Source: Gnetum montanum
Lineage: Eukaryota; Streptophyta; Gnetopsida; Gnetales; Gnetaceae
DNA: 59,978 nt
Assembly: GCA_015680685.1 (NCBI GenBank)
Contig: MNCI01017825.1
Span: 3,144 to 63,121, forward strand
Direction: 5' to 3'
Of the stretch, positions 11,780 through 20,990 are shown piece by piece (position 1 is the stretch's first letter; each line of letters begins with the position of its first letter). The notes under the pieces are model-generated. The model saw only the letters and a program-made list of their open reading frames with translations. It was not told the DNA's origin and did not search any database. The translations under genes were made by a program, and so were the position numbers.

Positions 11780-12140
11780 TTCAAGGAAAGATCTTTGATG
11801 TCCAATTTCATATCTATTATACTCAACTAGGCTCTTCCCATAATAATTGAAAATTCTTCCCTATTACCTCGTATGTGAATCACCAAGAAATCTATACTAT
11901 AAGACCACCACTTATAGTGAACACAACATCATCAACCTATCTTAGTGGTATAATAACAACCTTATCTATAATCACTAACTTGATATTGCTCTTCTTCAGT
12001 GTGGGTAGGTCATAGGCTTTGTACATTTCCTATAAAATGATGTTTAACGTTGAACCTAAGTTTAGTAGAGCTTTGCATAGTGGATTTCCTGCTAAGATTG
12101 GTTATCTTTTATAGAAGAATGTCAACTTTGATTTGGACTC
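11780..12140 (-). mobile_element. Ty3/gypsy aspartic-protease remnant (block 1)
   Basis: Read on the minus strand, the translation runs ALLNLGSTLNIIL (the D-S/T-G flap region in degenerate form, as in LIDxGSTLNI), then EMYKAYDLPTL, then IDKVVIIPL followed by VDDVVFTISGGLI, and finally KNFQLLWEEP (equivalent to F-x-L-I-L-G-R-P-W). This is the usual layout of retropepsin in plant gypsy polyproteins. Stops are frequent. The sequence upstream on the minus strand (12140-12560) may be gag or linker, but I cannot identify it. The block 2 copy is about 35960-36310. Confidence 0.6.
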
Positions 12141-13269
12141 TACATGAGTAAGGACTACTATTTTAATAGTGGTGTTAGCATTTGTTTGTCCTATTGGATG
12201 AATTTGTTAATCACATGGAGGCATTTGAATGTTGTTACCCTTTGTTGCTCTCTTACTTAGATGCAGTGATGGGTTCACTAGGATAATCCATAAGGCTTGA
12301 AAGTCATAGTGAAAAAAGGGCATTTCCTGTGTTAATGTTTAAAACTACTAGCACCATTATCCATATGTATGTATGCTACAGGTGGCAATTTTTATGATTT
12401 CATACAAACATTTGCTGCAAATTAGTCAACTATCATTTTACATTATTCCTACCACCTTTTACATTTCCACCTACAATTGCCTACTTTCTCTGACTTTGTT
12501 TCTCCAAGGACTTATGAAAGCCAAGAAGAAAACTGGAAACTGAATAATTTCAAGCCAGAGAACTGGAAACTGAATGAAAAATTGATTACCAATGAGTCAC
12601 CAACAATTCTGACGTTGGTCTGTTGCAGCCTCATTTACGTGGTTTTAAGCTACTATGCTGATATCTACACGAGACTTCCAAAGAGTCTTACATGCTTTAT
12701 TCCGAAATCTACAAAATCCTATCAATGAAGAAAAATTTCTACATATTTTAGTGGATAATGTGCTGTGGAAAATTCCAACAGTTATGTGCATTTTCTAGAC
12801 AAAAACTTTTACGAAACTTTGAGACCCAAATCCATATTGATAGGGAATAGCAGGTTGAAGAAGGTATCAAATGATCATCAACCTACATAACAGATTTAAC
12901 AACATGATGATCTGACCATAATGTATATGAATCACAGGTAGCACACAAACATCTTTGTTTTCTAACACGATCTAAAAAAGAAATCAGGTTTTTGTCTCTT
13001 GATGGAATATTGAAAAATTGGCATCAATTCCTTACTGAGCAAATCTGTGGCTAGATCCATGAATATTATGAATGGTGGTACACCACTTTGGACTTTGACC
13101 GTTTGGAAAAATTTATCAAATCCAATTTGACTGAACATTTAATTTGTCAAGTGTGGATAGACCCTGGGCAGCAGAAAAAAGTATCAAATCCAATTTGACT
13201 CTTACAAGTCATAGAGCAATTAGTCCATGCTCTACTTATAGCTTGGGTCTACCTCAACAAACCTAACCA

Positions 13270-13370
13270 ATGATAGGTAGCTCAAGCGGTTAGATCATTG
13301 TAACAAACATAGCTAGTGATAATTAGCTAAAGCAATTAGTGGGCAAGAGGTTTCTAGTTCGAATCACACT
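13270..13370 (+). mobile_element. tRNA-like SINE fragment with A and B boxes (block 1)
   Basis: Two A-box-like motifs (TAGCTCAAGCGG at 13278 and TAGCTAAAGCAA at 13324) precede one B-box GTTCGAATC at 13357-13365. The second A box and the B box have the spacing of a tRNA-type pol III promoter, with a GGGCAAGAGG stretch as seen in plant SINE heads. It does not fold as a normal tRNA and has no clear 3' tail, so I read it as a SINE head, possibly with a duplicated A box. The block 2 copy is at 37446-37546. Confidence 0.5.
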
Positions 13371-14511
13371 TAAGGTATCATTATACTTCCTAATAATTCT
13401 TCTAAATGGTCATTCTTTGAGGTTCCAAACAAGCCTAAAGCCAAACAGTTTACACATACCCCTTTATGTGAAATGAATGAAATTGTTGAAGCTTGCAATG
13501 ACATGTTCCTAAGAATAGAGTAACGTTGTTTCCATTGCAAGTATGTAGTGCTATGAAGCTTGTATATGAATGTGAAAGTGGAGAGAACACTATACGTGCG
13601 CAGAGAATAGCCACTTATAATAAGGGCTTTCATATAACTACCTCATGATAAATGACCGATGTTGTGCCTATTGTATATATTTTAAGAATTGGTATGAATA
13701 TTTCTGTCTATGGTTAAAACAATAATTTTTGTTCCAAAAATATAGAATCCATGCCTTGTGATAACCTTTATCCCATCATTTTGATAGCTGATTTTGGTGA
13801 AGCAAACTAGAGAGAAATACCAGGAAAATATAATTTTAAGGGTTTATTAAAAGGAAAAAATAATTCATATGTAAACTTGAACATTTCATCTTCAGGATCA
13901 AAGCATCAGAACATGTCAATCCTTTAACTTCCAAATGAAAATTTGGAAGAAAACAATGAACCCCATGTTGAATGTTTTGACAAACAGATATTTTAGATCA
14001 TATAATATCAATGCACAACAACATCCTTCTTTGATTGATCCCTGCAAGAAGATTTGTTATATAAAAAATTTAAATATAAAACCTATCACTTAATAAAAGA
14101 ATTGAACCTTCCAGTAATTAAAATGCATTAAGGATCTAGCTCTTCATTGAGGAAAATGGCAAAAGATAACTCATGTAACTATCCCCATTTTGCTGGGACA
14201 AGGCAAAGAAGATTATGAGTAATTAAAATGAAGGGCCTAATATAATGAAACATATTTTATTTAAAAGGGTAACTTTGCAATGGCTAAAACTGAACTGTGT
14301 AATCAAAAACAGTTTACTTCATTTCAGAATCACTGACTACCAATAAAAGGCTATCTTAATACATATACATACCTTAATACATATACATACTAAAATGCTT
14401 AGCCTGAAAAAAGAAGTATTAAGAAAATGACAACTTTAAATTATTAGAATATTTCACAGAGCAAGGAACAAGCCACTCGTTTGTGATCCTATAAAAAAGA
14501 ATAGAACATAC
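13371..14511. other. Intergenic; low-divergence stretch (block 1)
   Basis: No recognised gene. The minus ORF at 13370-13633 is identical in protein sequence to 37546-37809, but so is the DNA around it, so openness is not evidence of coding. 14128-14270 resembles 1918-2050 in the kinase upstream region, another sign of old internal duplication. A strong minus-strand acceptor-like site (cttcttttttcag, near 14405) lies just downstream of the MPC1 exon and could begin a short terminal exon. What would follow does not match the family. Confidence 0.4.
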
Positions 14512-14647
14512 CCACGAGCAGAAGCCCAGCGTGACAACTGATATAACTGCACAACTTCATTTGAGGCATGACATGCTAAAAGAAGATAATTGCGAGGCTG
14601 AACCATCCAAGCATATCTCATGAACAAGCCTGAGTATATACACATTG
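14512..14647 (-). pseudogene. MPC1: One exon of mitochondrial pyruvate carrier 1 (block 1)
   Basis: The exon encodes [19 protein letters not shown] followed by [20 protein letters not shown] and WASARG, closely matching the central and C-terminal helices of plant MPC1, the inner mitochondrial membrane subunit that imports pyruvate with MPC2. It is bounded by an acceptor (tgaatgtgcag|CA) and a donor (CGTGG|GTATGTT). The 2-base start completes the Ala codon found before Met-Cys in MPC1, so exon phase is preserved. I could not find the upstream exon carrying the conserved His-Phe-Trp-Gly-Pro region. This is therefore either a single captured exon or part of a gene with very long introns. It is identical in protein sequence to block 2 (38687-38822). 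Confidence 0.8.
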
Positions 14648-16355
14648 CTGCACATTCAGATAAACATAAGAAGCCAAAACAAAGTAGCTATGGTGTCAAA
14701 AACACCACCACTGGACATAAGAGTAATGAATCTGTGAGAACAAGAATCAGTAACACTAAGAATTATTAAAGAAAGACTGATAAGTAAAAGTAAATGAACA
14801 AGTAGTCTGTTGCATGAATGTTCCCATCATTACAGTTAACATTGATCATTTTCTTCTTTACTCAATAAAATCCCTAGCTAATTCTGAAGTATATCCCTTT
14901 ACAACATATAGTACACAGAACAGAACTGTTTTTATTACATCCTAAATCCCAGCGATCTGCAGTCATTAATTTCTTATAAATCTCAGCATAACCCCTTGAG
15001 ATTAAACTTGTGAAAAATGCAAATCACAGGCAAAAAAGAAGTTAATGCTTGTATATTATGTAGTTTAAAAAATATATCTACAAATAATTAGTACTGCCAA
15101 AAATTTCACATCCCATAATCTCATTTGGCTTTGAGGGCCATTTCTTACATATTAATAGTTTTTCACCTTCATTTTAATTTTTTTCCCACTTAGTGTTCCA
15201 CATTGTCAAATGTCAACTGAAATCAGTTGGCGTTGTTAGGAGAAGTGTTTTTTGCTTATACACATTTGGATGCTAGACGTGGCAAACTTGGGCTATTTTG
15301 TCTAGTGATGAAGACATGTTTGTGTATAGAAAAGTATTCGCTGCTGAAGGCTAACATTTTCTGAAGGCACAGCTAAATTTTGTATGTGATCTACCTCCAT
15401 TTCTTTGTTTTAATCTTTAAATACAACCCCAAATTCTCTATAAAAAGATAACTTAAATTTTCAACAGTTAAACTACAAGCTCATGTGCCAGCCCTAGTGC
15501 TCAAACACTGAATTTTATAAATGAAAACATCAGAATCAGTGTGAATTGGCAATAACTTAGTAAAAAACACATAAATGGTTAAGCTAATGATGAACTCAGC
15601 TTGGAAATATGTGAATAAATATCAATCCTGGTTATTGTTCATTTACAATTCAGCATATCAGTTATTGCTTGACATGCTTTCTGCAGTAGTTCGTTAGCAT
15701 TTTTGTGTCCTACCAATGACTGCCACATCAACATCCTTGTTCAAAGCTCTTACCCTGTCAGGTCATCCTTCCTATCCTAACATATATTAGCAAATAAATT
15801 GAAAGACTAATGAATCATTATTGATATTTTTAAATTAAAAATACCACGTCAAACAATTGAAATAAGCACTAACACCTTTAATTGAAACAACTGAAATATT
15901 AGCAAATGCAATATTGAAGATTAATAACATATTTTTATGCAATATTTTACATTGAGTACATTAAATATAGATGCAATTGTAAGATTGCAAATTTAATTGA
16001 TTTGTTCTAAATATTACTTTGATAATTTTATTAAGGATATTTTCAAAATTCATCGCAAATATATTTCTAGCCGGGAGATAAAATTTCAATTTCATTTTTA
16101 ATTATGTTTAAAGATCTTACAAGGTTTATTATTTTTTAAAAGTCAAAACAATGTTCCCAAAAATTTTAACAATGGTTAAAAGGGCTACTGCCGTAAACTC
16201 CAAGATGCAGGCCCTGTTTATTCGTTGGTGTTGGTGTCATTCCGGCAACATTTACAAGAAACTGAACGATGGAAACTATCATAAATTTTTTGATATAGAA
16301 AAGATGCCGGTTACAACGTAGTAGATCTAGCAGCGTTTTATTAATCATATCAGTA
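14648..16355. other. Intergenic (block 1)
   Basis: No supported gene. 15800-16460 is almost identical to block 2, whereas 15000-15600 differs at about 17 of 600 positions. The short minus ORF at 16166-16348 is the same in both blocks and unrecognised. Confidence 0.4.
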
Positions 16356-16359
16356 AACC

Positions 16360-18660
16360 TTTAACCATCAAATCACTTAACCTGGAGCAGTAATTGAATC
16401 CGGGAGAAGATGATTACAGTCATAAAACCCAGGATACAGGGGTAACACAGCCATTATGGGTAAACCTTAGAAATACAGAGAGAGCAGGGCTTGCATGTGC
16501 GAGAAGGATGATTACAGTCACAAGACGCAGGAGAGCAACAGCGCACCCTGTAAGGGGCGGCGGGGGCCGGCTAGCACTACCACTGTAATGGGGGCTAGCA
16601 CTACCACTGTAACTATAGGTAAACCTGAAACAGAAGATAGCATAGATCCAGAAAAGCCACAACATTGCAGCAACTACTTTGTTCTTGTGAAAATTTTGTA
16701 GCTTCATTGCATTCAGAGGCTGAGGCGGACGATAATTCACGTAATGCGGACAACTGACGTTGCAGTTGTTCTGCACAGTGTGCTTACGCAAATATCTAAG
16801 ATCTCTATAAGAAACCCATCCTTTACCTTCTACCGTTTTTGGTCCTTTTATACTAAGTTTCTGTAAGAAACTTCTCAGAAATTGTGTATGGGTTCAAAAG
16901 ACGCGTTACGCGTTTTCTCCACAATTCAAAGTGAACGCATTTTTCAGGTTTAGAACCTGTTGTTTTTGTCCTTTGGAAGAAACTTCTCAAACATTTTGTG
17001 CATGGACCCAGAAAACGCGTTACACAATTTTGACTTTCAATGTGAACGCGTTTTCCTGATTTAGAACCCGTAGTTTTCATCCTTTGGAAGAAACACAAGA
17101 ATTTTCTTGGATAAACTTCTTAAAAATGAATGCAATCAGTTATTTTGAATCAAACCACATTGTGGTTTACAATATGCAATGGTACATGCTGAGCTCAGTT
17201 CATTTTAATTTTATACTTTAAAAAGAGATTTACGCTTATAATTTTATACTTTAAAAAGAGATTTACACTTATAGTCAAATACATAAGTTAGAACTTCATG
17301 GCTTACAGAATCAAATTTTGAAAATGTAATATCAGTAACTATGGTAAATCTCATATCATCATGGTCTACAATTTTGATTTGCAATAGCTCACAAGTTGTT
17401 AACCATAAAAATAATGTATATGATACTATTTTATAACTTTCATACTTCAAAATGAGCTCACGTGCATCTCACTTGTCTGCGTTAATAAGGGCAATAAATC
17501 TGCATCCTTTTTTGCCTACCATGGTTTCATCATGTTAATAACAATTATAACTCTGTTAAAAAGTCCTTTGAAATGTAGTAAATTTACATTATTTAGGTTA
17601 ATGAATGTATGCTATTATTTTACTTATTCAACTAAAATTGTAGAGCTTATTCAGCCCAATTACTTTGCCTGCCAAATGAGTTTTTACAAATGGTAGTATA
17701 CAATATCCATTTAAGGATAAAATTTAAAAACAAAAATTTTGCTAACACATTATAATTAATATGTATTATCTCCCCAATATGTTTTATAGGGGTAAATGGT
17801 GTCTCTTCCATAACTCTTAGTTAATATAGATTTCGTTCAATACAGATTTCACCATGATCAAAATCAACTTGTGGTCTGCTCATGATGAACTTTTCATACC
17901 AATTTCAAATTCCTTATTCAAATAATACTAAGAAGAGACTTCTATATGTAAGGATATTTGCTAATTCTGATTTTATTTTTCTGTATAAATTAATTTCAAG
18001 GTCTTTATTCAGATAAGACTTGCAAGCAGTGTTTCACCTGTTTCTAGGAGACTAGGAATCGGAAAAGTTGGGAGGTATCCTTAAATATCTTAAGGGATGC
18101 CATGGGTTTTTTAAAATGTCATGGGGATGCAACGGGTACATGAGAAAGAATAATTATACATAAGACATTCAGCTTTCACGGTATCGAAAGTTATGGATAA
18201 ATTTGTTATTCTTGAGATATTTTAAACATCTGCAAATCATTTTGACAATATTTTAGAATAAAATAAAAAATTGTTATTGGTATCTTTTTTGCATTTTGAT
18301 GCCAAAATATGCTAAACGTTCTACCTGCAGAACATTCGTAGACCAGGGACATTCCAAACATGATTTTTCCCTGCTTAATACTGCTTACAAAAAACTTTTA
18401 TGTGTAACGATATTTGCTAATTCCTGTTTTATTTTCCGGTATAAATCCAAAATGGTGTCGATTTTCAACCGTCTCTTCAACTATTACAAAACCTAGCTCA
18501 TGTGACCTGTGCATATGGGGGGCAAGGTTAAAGAAGTCCAAGTCAGAGCACTGAACATTCTCAGTACGTAATTGTTGCAGCAGGCTTTGAAGGGGCCCGC
18601 TACTTCGTCAATTTCTGCGGTGGAACGTTAAAAATCATAGATGTAAGAAGCAGCTCTCTA
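16360..18660 (+). repeat. Older, diverged duplicate of the kinase upstream region (block 1)
   Basis: Resembles 1-1480 in order: aaccatcaaatcac at its start, the gaaggatgattacagtca motif, the ggctagcactaccactgtaa pair at 16568-16613, the ~125-bp tandem unit (16853-17098), then the aaaaatgaatgca and gatttac stretches. Divergence is far higher than between blocks 1 and 2, so this duplication is older. It leads into a receptor-kinase 5' end at 18899. Confidence 0.75.
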
Positions 18661-18661
18661 T

Positions 18662-18880
18662 TTATTTAGACACGCAACCTTGGTAACACGTGAGGGTAGG
18701 TGGAAGCCTTGGATTCCCATCAGGGTAGGTGGCAGCCTCGTCCACTGTCCATAAGACGGTCTTCAAAGTTGCACCACAATCCAAGACTCTTCCAAGCATC
18801 TGATCCATCTCCTCTAGGTCGTTAAATTCAGGAATGCAAGCTAGTGAGGCCAAATATTCTGCAACGTTTTGGATAAGTTG
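18662..18880 (-). CDS. Unrecognised minus-strand ORF head-to-head with the kinase remnant (block 1)
   Basis: The minus strand is open from within the kinase 5' end through AEYLASLACIPEFNDLEEMD, MLGRVLDCGATLKTVLW and DEAATYPDGNP to a stop at 18662. The composition looks protein-like, but I do not recognise a family. In block 2 (42803-42994) it is also open with four or five substitutions. The kinase upstream of block 1 (minus strand of 2730-2770) keeps a related short run, AECLASLAW. It could be an exon of an adjacent gene that diverges from the kinase promoter, or a chance ORF. Confidence 0.25.
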   Translation of the reverse strand, partial: QLIQNVAEYLASLACIPEFNDLEEMDQMLGRVLDCGATLKTVLWTVDEAATYPDGNPRLPPTLTCYQGCVSK

Positions 18881-18898
18881 GACAATCCGATGGTAAAC

Positions 18899-18957
18899 AT
18901 GCTGTGTAGAAGTGATGTATTATGGCATCTAATTTTTGTTGCCATTTTGGTTGCCAT
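18899..18957 (+). pseudogene. Receptor-kinase 5' end, truncated and fused to foreign DNA (block 1)
   Basis: MLCRSDVLWHLIFVAI matches the signal peptide of the window's receptor kinase. Near 18957 the sequence leaves the kinase and continues open into unrelated DNA until a stop at 19309. The resulting ORF (ATG 18890 or 18899) would have a signal peptide followed by about 120 unrelated residues. The downstream part has no recognised domain and ends in a CT-rich run (19263-19300). The block 2 equivalent keeps about 150 more bases of kinase sequence, so truncation happened in this copy. Confidence 0.75.
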
Positions 18958-19498
18958 TTCTCGTAACCCCTACACCTTGGTTTGTCACCAATGTTATATC
19001 TCTACAATCCATATCAGCCATATCACAACTCAGCCAATGGACCTTACATTGAAGCAAGGTATCGATTGTATTGTAATTTACTTATCCTTGCTCATATGTG
19101 ACTGTGTTGTGTGTGCATATAGCAATCATACAACAATGGATTGGACCTGGAGGAAACACTTAGGATGGACTAGTGCTGGAACAATTGTACAAGGCACAAG
19201 ATTGATGGTGCGTGCATGGATGAACAAAGGAAGGCACAATCTTGGCATCACAGCAACACGTCTTCTCCTTTCTTTTCTCTCTCTCTCTTCTCTCTCAATT
19301 GCCAAATAAGCCTGGATGTCAATTGTGTATAGTGTTCACTCTTGTAGTTATGAACACTAATGTTGCCATGTATTGTAATGTTGATTCGTTCACATTTCAC
19401 CCCATTCACCATTAGTTGTCATTCAAGTCAATAATCCCATACCTTCCCAATATTTTGTAAGGAACTCGAGTACGAGTTTTCATTCAGTCATGGGGGTA
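18958..19498 (+). other. Spacer after the truncated kinase; no gene recognised
   Basis: 19405-19498 is homologous, in the same orientation, to 9200-9297 near the inverted LTR. It includes the aatcccataccttcccaata motif and catgggggtatgatg. The remainder is unrecognised. Confidence 0.5.
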
Positions 19499-20266
19499 TG
19501 ATGAGCCGCAATATCACGTCCTGCCTCATCTTCTATAAATAAGAGGTGGCACCCTTTGTTCAAGGGAGTTAGCCTTAGACCCTTAGCCAGATTCTTGCAG
19601 TTTAGTCATTCCAGAGTTAGAATAATTTCTGTGTGCCCACAATAGCAGTCATAGAGTGAATGGATCTTTATTCGAGCAATTTGTACCTGAGCACACACAT
19701 TTGTGTATGGCAATAAAGACGAACTTTATGATAAACCTTGCAGCATACAAATTAAGCTAATTAGTAATTAATTATTATTGAATGTTTAATGCTTTCCTAG
19801 TTAATTAATATCTCTCTCAACCTTCGACCCTCTTAGTTAAGTACATTCAGTATGACCGCTTCGAGCATGCGTGTAGCACTTGGTAACCAAGTAACGATCA
19901 GTGTTTGGTAATCCTAGCAGCGTTGCACTGGTTTAGGATGCGTACAGAAAGTGGGAACGGATATTGGTGTTAGGAACAATTAGAAACTAGTTAATGAATA
20001 GTTAAGATAAATTAGCCACTTAGTTCTCTCTCCCTCTACTGTATTAGCAGAAGACATAAAAAGACCAAAGTTATAAAAATCATATACCTCAAGCTTACTT
20101 AACCATACAACTGTGACAATACAAGTAAGTTTGAGAAGACAACGATTGATTAACCCTAAGTGTTCCATTTAGGTGCGTAAGCACTTAGTCCTTGGAGTAT
20201 GACCGGATCGTGCGTGAAACGCTCATATTCGTATGGTTGAGTGTAGGGGTACCTCGCCACTCATCA
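19499..20266 (+). mobile_element. Solo LTR related to 7464-8397
   Basis: Begins TGATGAGCC and ends CACTCATCA. A TATA box, TCTATAAATAAGAGG, lies near 19540. The R/U5 part (19610-20266) parallels 7720-8397 with the same landmarks: gatctttattcgagca, gtacctgagcacac, ggtaatcctag and gcgttgcactgg. U3 is much shorter than in the other LTR. No primer-binding site follows; an A14 run is at 20288-20301. No target-site duplication is evident. Confidence 0.75.
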
Positions 20267-20339
20267 TGTACAAAGATTCTATTTTACAAAAAAAAAAAAA
20301 ATATAAAGAAATGATTTTTCAAGTTGAAAGGGTCCATCT

Positions 20340-20990
20340 TATATAGAATTGATCAACCTTTTGTCCCATATCCCTCTTCCAATATTACCATAGCTACTAT
20401 GGACTCTCTACATCAAAATGCAAGAGGAGTCATAACCCCTTAAATAGCAAAAGCTATTATATTTTCCTCTTCATGGAGCACAAAGTTTTTGGGGTAAAGT
20501 CTCAGGATACAAGCTAAACAAAGGTTTTTAATAAAATATTCAAAATGTTTTGAACTTTGGAAATGTCAACAAATTTTTCTTTGAATTATTGTCTGTAATT
20601 TCAATAATCACTTCTTCATACAATCTTTGAGTTGTAATGAAATGTGAAGGGAGGCCAATTTTATGCAAGTGCAACCATAGTTTTGTACAAATCACTGAAT
20701 CATTTTAGTAGGCATTCTTGCAAACTCTATGTAGTGTCTAAGAATAACTAAATGATCAATAGTGGAGTGATGTTGTTTGCTTAACATCTTGCCCTAACTT
20801 GGTTACTTTTAGCCCAATAATTGATTCTCTTTTCTAGCATTGTGCCCAACAACTTAGCAAAAATATTTCTCACAATAATCATTTAATAATCGTTCAAATT
20901 ATTTTTATCCCCCTTTTTATATAATAAGATAGATTTAGTAATTTTCCAATGTCAATTATATAGAACATATAATCATTGTTGGTATGGCTT
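20340..20990 (-). mobile_element. LINE reverse-transcriptase remnant
   Basis: Minus-strand translation shows LLYKKGDKNNLNDY, then IFAKLLGTMLEKRINYWAKS, then NQVRARC and ANNITPLLIILLFLD. This parallels the RT fingers of plant RTE-type LINEs (x-P-I-F-K-K-G-D-K-N, then the K-R-I-x-x-W-A helix and the Q-A-G-F-R-x-x-x-S-T region). Catalytic positions are lost and stops are frequent. It may be unrelated to the endonuclease fragment at 11219, which lies on the other strand 9 kb away. Confidence 0.6.

Larger units (their letters stand above)
1..18950 (+). repeat. Block 1 of a large direct segmental duplication
   Basis: This segment matches 24328-43090 in the same orientation almost throughout. The offset is 24327 at the left edge, 24248 across the receptor kinase, 24176 near 13.4 kb and 24141 near 18.3 kb, and each step is explained by a visible indel. 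Examples are an extra ~44-bp repeat at 2220-2335, an extra ~37-bp repeat at 2610-2690, 137 bp near 10440-10576 missing from block 2, and a 33-bp tandem duplication at 17207-17272 found only here. The left edge is the window edge, so the true start is unknown. The match ends near 18950, inside a receptor-kinase remnant. Confidence 0.95.

Noticed and set aside
13270-13370. Functional tRNA gene
   Set aside because: A and B boxes are present, but the sequence does not form a cloverleaf with acceptor-stem pairing, and the spacing fits a SINE head better.
13370-13633. 87-codon minus ORF identical in both blocks
   Set aside because: The surrounding DNA is equally identical, so conservation shows recent duplication or conversion, not selection. 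No domain is recognised.
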